Shown: positions 58,912 through 64,000 of the stretch, one piece after another
Position numbering within the stretch: position 1 is the first letter of the stretch
Layout: each line of letters starts with the position of its first letter
Source of the DNA: PALSA-1003 sp963791945
GTDB lineage: Bacteria > Pseudomonadota > Gammaproteobacteria > Burkholderiales > Casimicrobiaceae
Assembly: GCA_963791945.1 (NCBI GenBank)
Contig: CAWBUD010000002.1
Coordinates: 372,001-436,000 of the forward strand
DNA: 64,000 bases
Direction: 5' to 3'
Notes under the pieces: model-generated
Database searches by the model: none
What the model was told of the DNA's origin: nothing
What the model saw: only the letters and a program-made list of their open reading frames with translations
Position numbers and translations under genes: made by a program

Positions 58912-60327
58912 ATGAGCGCGCCGGCGATGAACGGGCGGGAACTTTACCAGTTCGCTTCCGAACTGTATCCGATCTGCCGAAGCATCACCGGCCAGGGTGT
59001 GAGGCAGTCGCTTGGCCTGATTGGTGAGCATATCCCCCTCGCCATCCGCGAGGTCCCCAGTGGCAGCGCTGTGTACGATTGGACGGTACCGTTGGAATGG
59101 AACATCGAGGACGCGGCCGTCGTGTCTCCCGATGGTGAACGTGTCGTCGATTTCCACGAGCACAACCTGCACATCGTCAGCTATTCCGAGCCGGTCGCTG
59201 CAACACTTCCGTTGGCTGAACTCGAGCCGCGGCTGCACTCGTTACCCGACTCTCCGGCGTGGATCCCGTATCGAACGAGCTACTACCGACGCAGCTGGGG
59301 TTTTTGCATGCGCCATGAGGCCAAGCAGGCGTTGCGCGCTGGCCGCTATCGAGTTGAGATCAGGAGTTCTCTGGCGCCCGGATCGCTGACGTATGGCGAA
59401 CTTGCGATCCCTGGTCGCAGCCGGGAAGAGGTGCTTTTTTTCACCCATGTCTGCCATCCATCGCTGGCGAACGATAACACCAGCGGCATGGCCGTCGCGA
59501 TGGGTCTCGCTAAATGGATCGCCAGCGAGCCGCGACATTACAGCTATCGATTCGTTTTCGCGCCGGGGACGATCGGCTCCCTGTGCTGGTTGAAGCGGAA
59601 CGAGCGGAGCCTCGCCCGGGTACGGGCGGGTCTCGTGCTCGGCCTGCTGGGTGACTCCGCCCCGCTCACCTACAAGATGAGCCGGGACGCCGACACCAAC
59701 ACCGATGCGATCGCAAGTTACGTCCTCTCGCAGATCGATCAAAGAGCGACGGTGATACCATTCTCGCCCTACGGCTACGACGAGCGGCAGCTGTGTTCGC
59801 CAGGTTTCAATCTGCCTGTTGGCCGGCTCACCCGATCCGTCAACGGCGGCTATCCGCAATACCACAGCTCGGCGGACGACCTCGCGTTGATCCGGCCGGA
59901 GTGCCTGGAGCAAAGCCTGGCGGCCTGCAAATTGTTCGTGACGGTACTCGAGAACAACCGTCGCTATGTCAATCGAAGCCCCAAGGGGGAACCGCAGCTT
60001 GGCAAGAGGGGACTGTACGGCGCGGTGGGCGGCAAGGGACCGGCCGAACGCGAGCATGCGATGCTGTGGGTACTGAACCAGTCTGACGGCTCGAAGTCGC
60101 TACTGGATATCGCTCGTCGCGCAGGCCTCGCCTTCGACGCCGTTCGGGAAGCTGGCGTCGCACTTGCGGATGCCGGACTGCTGCGTGCCCAAGACGGATC
60201 TACGCAGGCGCGCAAACAAGGGTCGTTGTCGCGCAATCGTCACCGCGGCAAGAGCAAGACCGGTACCAGACGGATCGTTGGCGGGCGCCGGCGAACCGCA
60301 TCGAGAATAAAGGGAGCCAAGCCATAA
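58912..60327 (+). CDS. DUF4910 aminopeptidase-like protein with winged-helix and basic tail
   Basis: A 471-residue protein of the DUF4910/aminopeptidase-like family (M28-like fold). It begins GRELYQFASELYPICRSITG. The metal-site region is FFTHVCHPSLANDNTSGMAV, then FVFAPGTIGSLCWLKRNE, and NGGYPQYHSSADDLALIRPE supplies later ligands. About residues 365-430 form a winged-helix domain (AMLWVLNQSDGSKSLLDIAR). The last 40 residues are very Arg/Lys/Ser-rich and unusual. Related genes recur in polysaccharide clusters, where hydrolysis of an amide on a sugar is suspected. Its stop overlaps the next reading frame (ATAA). Confidence 0.85.
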   Translation: MSAPAMNGRELYQFASELYPICRSITGQGVRQSLGLIGEHIPLAIREVPSGSAVYDWTVPLEWNIEDAAVVSPDGERVVDFHEHNLHIVSYSEPVAATLPLAELEPRLHSLPDSPAWIPYRTSYYRRSWGFCMRHEAKQALRAGRYRVEIRSSLAPGSLTYGELAIPGRSREEVLFFTHVCHPSLANDNTSGMAVAMGLAKWIASEPRHYSYRFVFAPGTIGSLCWLKRNERSLARVRAGLVLGLLGDSAPLTYKMSRDADTNTDAIASYVLSQIDQRATVIPFSPYGYDERQLCSPGFNLPVGRLTRSVNGGYPQYHSSADDLALIRPECLEQSLAACKLFVTVLENNRRYVNRSPKGEPQLGKRGLYGAVGGKGPAEREHAMLWVLNQSDGSKSLLDIARRAGLAFDAVREAGVALADAGLLRAQDGSTQARKQGSLSRNRHRGKSKTGTRRIVGGRRRTASRIKGAKP

Positions 60328-61121
60328 AAGTCGTCCTCTTTTGCGGAGGCCTGGGCACACGGTTGCGCGAGTACTCGGATGCGATCCCGAAGCCACTGGT
60401 CAACGTCGGCTATCGGCCGATCGTGTGGCATTTGATGCGCTATTACGCGCACTACGGCCACACCGAGTTCATCCTCTGTCTGGGCTATCGGGGCGATCTG
60501 GTGCGGGATTATTTCCTGCGCTATGAGGAGGCGATGACCAACGACTTCACGCTGCATGGCAAGGACCGCCGCGTCGAGCTGCATTCGCGGGACTTGGACG
60601 ACTGGAAAATTACGTTCGTCGACACCGGCCTGCACGGCAATATCGGCGAGCGTTTGATGCGTGTGCGCAAGTTTGTACAGAACGAGGAGGTCTTTCTCGC
60701 CAACTACGCCGATGGCCTGACGGATCTTCCTATCGATCGCCAGATCGCCGACTTTAATCAGCAGGATGTCGTAGCCAGTTTCGCAGCAGTGCGCAGCAGC
60801 CAGAGCTTCCATGCGGTGCACAGCGGGGACGACGGCATCGTCACGCACATGGGTGTCCTGCCCGATCAGCCACTTTGGATCAATGGCGGATTCTTCGTCC
60901 TGCGACCAGACATCTTTGAGTATATGCATGAAGGCGAGGAACTGGTGGAGCAGCCATTTGCGCGGTTGATCGCCGAGCGCAAGCTTGCTTCGTTCCGTTG
61001 GGATGGGTTCTGGCAGTGCATGGACACATTCAAGGATAAGATCGCTTTCGATCGCATGGAGGCGCGTGGAGATTGCCCCTGGATGCTCTGGAAGCGCCCC
61101 TCGGGTGAGACCCCCAAATGA
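60324..61121 (+). CDS. rfbF: glucose-1-phosphate cytidylyltransferase-like nucleotidyltransferase with ATA start
   Basis: About 265 residues of a sugar-phosphate nucleotidyltransferase of the RfbF type. The nucleotide-binding loop VVLFCGGLGTRLREYSDAIP requires translation to begin before 60351, yet the frame has no ATG, GTG or TTG upstream of TTG 60363. The codon in the right place is ATA at 60324, preceded by AAGGGAG (60310-60316) and overlapping the upstream stop (ATAA). An ancestral ATGA overlap with a G-to-A change would explain this. Other motifs: PLVNVGYRPIVWHLMRYYAH, FLANYADGLTDLPI, WINGGFFVLRPDIFEY and FWQCMDTFKDK. Product likely CDP-glucose or a similar NDP-sugar. Confidence 0.82.
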   Translation: MKVVLFCGGLGTRLREYSDAIPKPLVNVGYRPIVWHLMRYYAHYGHTEFILCLGYRGDLVRDYFLRYEEAMTNDFTLHGKDRRVELHSRDLDDWKITFVDTGLHGNIGERLMRVRKFVQNEEVFLANYADGLTDLPIDRQIADFNQQDVVASFAAVRSSQSFHAVHSGDDGIVTHMGVLPDQPLWINGGFFVLRPDIFEYMHEGEELVEQPFARLIAERKLASFRWDGFWQCMDTFKDKIAFDRMEARGDCPWMLWKRPSGETPK

Positions 61122-61139
61122 CAAGTGCGGCTTCCGACG

Positions 61140-61802
61140 ATGCTCGATCTCATTCTCGACTCCCCCAAACAGCATAAGCTCATGGTCCTTTGCGTCGGCG
61201 CGCACTGCGATGACATCGAGATCGGGTGCGGTGCGACGCTGCGCGCTCTACAAACTCGCAGTCAGAAGCCGGTGATCGACTGGGTGGTGCTGAGCGGTAC
61301 CGGGGAACGGCGCAAGGAGACCCAGCGTGCAATGCGGATGCTCGTGCGTCCACGTTGTCGCGGCAAGCTGCAATTCGGTGACTTTCCAGACGGTCGGTTT
61401 CCCGCGGCGTACGCCGAGATCAAGACCTTCTGCGAGTCGCTCAAAGGCAAGCCTGATCCAGACTTGATCCTGTGCCACCAGCGCGACGACCGCCATCAGG
61501 ATCATCGCGTCGTCAACGAGATGATCTGGAGTACCTTCCGCGATCACATGGTACTCGAGTACGAGATTCCGAAGTGGGATGGGGATCTCGGCCAGCCCAA
61601 CGTATATGTTCCGGTCGACGCGAAAGATGCGGACGCCAAGGTGGAAGCTTTAATGAAGTCGTACCCGTCGCAGGCCAACAAGCATTGGTACACGCGAGAC
61701 ACGTTCATGGCGCTGCTCAGGCTGCGGGGTCTGGAGTGTCGTTCATCGAGCGGGTATGCTGAGGCATTTCATGGTCGCAAGCTCCGTTTCAAAGCCTGCT
61801 GA
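61140..61802 (+). CDS. PIG-L family deacetylase
   Basis: A 220-residue zinc-dependent N-deacetylase of the LmbE/PIG-L fold. The metal-binding start is LMVLCVGAHCDDIEIGCGAT (AHxDDxE variant, where PHPDDE is usual) and the third ligand region is LILCHQRDDRHQDHRVVNEM. It would remove an acetyl group from an N-acetylated sugar or sugar nucleotide, freeing an amine. The closing VYVPVDAKDADAKVEAL fits the sugar-cluster branch. ATG 61140 is chosen; GTG 61125 would add five residues. It overlaps the following aminotransferase gene by 32 bases. Confidence 0.9.
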   Translation: MLDLILDSPKQHKLMVLCVGAHCDDIEIGCGATLRALQTRSQKPVIDWVVLSGTGERRKETQRAMRMLVRPRCRGKLQFGDFPDGRFPAAYAEIKTFCESLKGKPDPDLILCHQRDDRHQDHRVVNEMIWSTFRDHMVLEYEIPKWDGDLGQPNVYVPVDAKDADAKVEALMKSYPSQANKHWYTRDTFMALLRLRGLECRSSSGYAEAFHGRKLRFKAC

Positions 61803-63132
61803 GCCGGGCCTCCGCCTGAGTGGTGCGAACTTCGAGCGCGGTCGGAGGTTGAGCCGGCGCGCCCACGAGTTGATCCCGGGCGGCGCCCACACCTACGCCA
61901 AAGGCGACGATCAGTATCCCGAGCGGTCGCCAGCCTTCATTGTCCGTGGCCAGGGCTGCCATGTGTGGGACATGGACGGCAACGAATTCATCGAGTATGG
62001 CATGGGCTTGCGGGCGGTGACTTTGGGCCACGCTTTCCCTAGCGTGATCGAAGCCGCCACGCGACAGATCCAGTTCGGTACCAATTTCGTCAGGCCGGCA
62101 CCGATCGAAGTCGAGTGCGCGGAGCGCTTCCTCGAACTGATTCCCACCGCTGAGATGGTCAAGTTCGGGAAGCACGGTTCTGATGCAGTGGACGGCGCAG
62201 TCCGTCTGGCCCGCGCCCATACCCGCCGTGACTTTGTCGCGATCTGTGGCGATCATCCGTTCTTTTCGACGGCTGATTGGTTTATCGGCACGACCCCGAT
62301 GCCGGGCGGGGTGCCAGAATGGATCAGGTCTCGCAGTGTGAAATTTCGCTACAACGACCTAGCCAGCGTGCAGCGCTTGTTCGACGAATATCCGGAACAG
62401 ATCGCTTGCGTGCTGCTCGAACCGGCACGCCTGGATGAGCCTGCTGAGCGATTCCTCCCGGAACTGAAGGGGCTGTGCGCTCGCAACGGTGCGCTACTTG
62501 TATTCGACGAGATGATCACGGGATTCCGCTGGCACCGATCGGGCGCCCAGCACGTTTACGGGGTCACCCCCGATCTATCGACCTTCGGCAAGGGCATCGC
62601 CAATGGCTTTGCCCTGTCGGCCCTTGCCGGCAGGCGAGAGATCATGGAGCTTGGCGGCTACGATCATGATCGGGAGCGGGTCTTTCTGATGTCAACTACC
62701 AACGGTGCCGAGACCCATGCAATGGCCGCCGGCATCGCAAGCATGGCAACGTACCGCGACGAGGATGTCGTGGGCCATCTCTACAGGCAGGGCGCCCGCC
62801 TCCGCATGGGTGTGCGAGCTGCAGCGGAAGCGGCTGGCGTGGCCGGGCGGGTCGAATGTCTGGGGCGCGACTGCGCCTTGCTCTTTGCCACACGGGATCA
62901 GCACGGGCGCCCGAGTCAGGAATTCAGAACGTTATTTCTCCAGGAGCTTATTCGCCGCGGAATTCTCGCTCCCTCGTTCATGGTCAGCTATTCACACACG
63001 GAGGCGGACATCGACTACACCATCGATGCTGTTGCCGAGGCATTGACCGTCTACCGCAAGGCGCTCGAAGATGGGGTCGAAAGGTTCCTCATTGGACGGC
63101 CGGTGAAGCCGGTGTTCCGTGCGTATCGCTGA
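61771..63132 (+). CDS. class III aminotransferase, glutamate-1-semialdehyde aminomutase-like
   Basis: A 453-residue PLP enzyme. Features: LIPGGAHTYAKGDDQYPERS, WDMDGNEFIEYGMGLRAVTL, VKFGKHGSDAVDGAVRLARA, LLVFDEMITGFRWHRSGAQH (PLP aspartate) and the Schiff-base lysine in STFGKGIANGFALSALAG. Glutamate-1-semialdehyde aminomutase (HemL) makes 5-aminolevulinate, but relatives in polysaccharide clusters act on sugars or small activated molecules, and the long C-terminus (RPVKPVFRAYR) and location here favour that. GAGG lies 6 bases before ATG 61771; ATG 61756 is possible. Confidence 0.88.
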   Translation: MVASSVSKPAEPGLRLSGANFERGRRLSRRAHELIPGGAHTYAKGDDQYPERSPAFIVRGQGCHVWDMDGNEFIEYGMGLRAVTLGHAFPSVIEAATRQIQFGTNFVRPAPIEVECAERFLELIPTAEMVKFGKHGSDAVDGAVRLARAHTRRDFVAICGDHPFFSTADWFIGTTPMPGGVPEWIRSRSVKFRYNDLASVQRLFDEYPEQIACVLLEPARLDEPAERFLPELKGLCARNGALLVFDEMITGFRWHRSGAQHVYGVTPDLSTFGKGIANGFALSALAGRREIMELGGYDHDRERVFLMSTTNGAETHAMAAGIASMATYRDEDVVGHLYRQGARLRMGVRAAAEAAGVAGRVECLGRDCALLFATRDQHGRPSQEFRTLFLQELIRRGILAPSFMVSYSHTEADIDYTIDAVAEALTVYRKALEDGVERFLIGRPVKPVFRAYR

Positions 63133-63179
63133 TAGCGCAAGACGCCGCTCCAGCTTCTCTAAGTTTGGATCACACAATA

Positions 63180-64000
63180 ATGGCAACGGCTACCTCGGTT
63201 ACCGCGCAACGAGATCCTGGAGACGCAGCGCCACAGGATAGCGTCTATCGACCGCGATGCCGCTTCTGCGCGAGTCCGATGGTCACCACCTTCATCGACC
63301 TCGGCATGTCCCCGTTGTGTGAATCCTACATCGCGGCGGAACAGCTCAACCAGATGGAGCCCTTCTATCCGCTCCACGTCTATGTGTGCGACCACTGCTT
63401 CCTCGTACAGCTCGAGGAGTTCGTGGCCCCATCGGAAATCTTCAGTGAATATGCCTATCTGTCCTCCTACTCCGACAGTTGGGTGGAGCATGCACGGCGC
63501 TACACCGTGGCGATGCGGGAACGTTTCGGTCTGGACTCGAAGTCTCTCGTGACCGAAATCGCCAGCAACGACGGCTATCTACTTCAGCACTTCGTATCCG
63601 CTAACGTGCCTGTGCTGGGCATCGAGCCTGCGGCAAATGTGGCGAAGATCGCCCAGGGGAAAGGCGTGCGTACGACTGTTGAATTCTTTGGAGCTATGAG
63701 CGCGCGAACGATCAGCGAGAAATTCGGTCAGCCCGATCTCCTCGTCGGAAACAATGTCTTGGCGCACGTCCCGGATATCAACGACTTCGTTTCCGGGATG
63801 AAGATTCTGCTCAAGCCCGGTGGCGTGATCACGATGGAGTTTCCCCATCTGCTACAGTTGATGCGGCAGAACCAGTTCGACACGATCTATCACGAACATT
63901 TCAGTTATCTCGCGTTCTTCGTAGTGGAGAGGATCTTCCGACGCCACGGTCTACGACTTTTCGACGTCGAAGAGCTTCCGACGCACGGAGGTTCTCTTCG
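63180..64000 (+). CDS. zinc-finger class I SAM methyltransferase (sugar C-methyltransferase type), partial
   Basis: The gene runs off the right edge; 273 residues are visible. The N-terminal zinc-binding domain has RCRFCASPMVTTFIDLGMSP and YVCDHCFLVQLEEF with four cysteines, as in NDP-hexose C-3 methyltransferases (TylCIII family). The SAM-binding core follows: LVTEIASNDGYLLQHF, VLGIEPAANVAKIA, LLVGNNVLAHVPDINDFV and LKPGGVITMEFPHLLQLM, then YHEHFSYLAFF. It would add a branching C-methyl to a 4-keto sugar nucleotide. It starts 47 bases after the aminotransferase and continues the cassette. Intact members have about 410 residues. Confidence 0.88.
   Translation, partial: MATATSVTAQRDPGDAAPQDSVYRPRCRFCASPMVTTFIDLGMSPLCESYIAAEQLNQMEPFYPLHVYVCDHCFLVQLEEFVAPSEIFSEYAYLSSYSDSWVEHARRYTVAMRERFGLDSKSLVTEIASNDGYLLQHFVSANVPVLGIEPAANVAKIAQGKGVRTTVEFFGAMSARTISEKFGQPDLLVGNNVLAHVPDINDFVSGMKILLKPGGVITMEFPHLLQLMRQNQFDTIYHEHFSYLAFFVVERIFRRHGLRLFDVEELPTHGGSL

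Noticed and set aside
1..64000. tRNA or rRNA genes
   Set aside because: I looked through the larger intergenic spacers for T-loop and anticodon-stem patterns and saw none convincing.

Overview
The window is GC-rich chromosomal DNA of a Gram-negative bacterium, most likely a betaproteobacterium (Burkholderiales/Nitrosomonadales type). AceK, a GTG-overlapping otsA-otsB pair, an XrtA/PEP-CTERM type exopolysaccharide locus and many outer-envelope proteins all fit this. I recognised no rRNA, tRNA, CRISPR array, plasmid or phage functions.

Layout. 1-5,240 is a (+) series of small envelope and stress proteins: a DUF748 C-terminus, GlsB-type protein, AqpZ, a glycine-rich membrane protein, BON-LysM protein, SYLF protein and a secreted hydrolase, interrupted by a lytic-transglycosylase pseudogene. 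5,280-15,760 is mostly (-) housekeeping: aceK, a zinc-ribbon protein, lipoprotein, YpfJ-type metallopeptidase, Fpg-type glycosylase, split chromate transporter, two GFA proteins, cytochrome b561 and a heme-copper-oxidase-like membrane protein. 15,950-18,157 is a large carbamoyltransferase. 18,280-30,950 holds an esterase/DUF2237/SnoaL operon, a disulfide oxidoreductase, otsB-otsA (the synthase carries a membrane sensor-like front end), a thiolase, a phospholipase D family lipoprotein, a peroxiredoxin, a patatin and a 3-hydroxybutyrate dehydrogenase lacking its active site.

31,100-34,570 is a tandem pair of secreted paralogues that look like caspase/CHAT-fold peptidases followed by helical (HEAT-like) repeats; I know no described system for them. 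34,930-37,750 holds dgkA, an LpxH-like phosphoesterase, a glycosyltransferase and an AEC-transporter pseudogene.

37,900-64,000 is an exopolysaccharide locus: export protein, outer-membrane barrel, Wzz-like chain-length protein, tyrosine autokinase, AAA ATPase and initiating sugar transferase. Embedded in it is an HPr-rel-A type cassette: a nucleotidyltransferase, a PqqD-like protein, a 57-residue Tat-signal Pro/Gly-rich peptide followed by a hairpin, and an HprK-related kinase. This looks like an uncharacterised peptide-modification system and is the best candidate for something new. Then comes a roughly 2,600-residue (-) strand adhesin with about 24 tandem 100-residue Ig-like repeats. It is frameshifted many times, in a pattern that suggests blending of repeat variants, and is cut at its 3' end next to a transposase remnant. 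The window ends in a seven-gene nucleotide-sugar cassette that runs off the edge.

Several genes are decayed (transglycosylase, sterol-desaturase-like protein, AEC transporter, hydroxybutyrate dehydrogenase), so the accessory part of this chromosome appears to be eroding by internal deletions and frameshifts.
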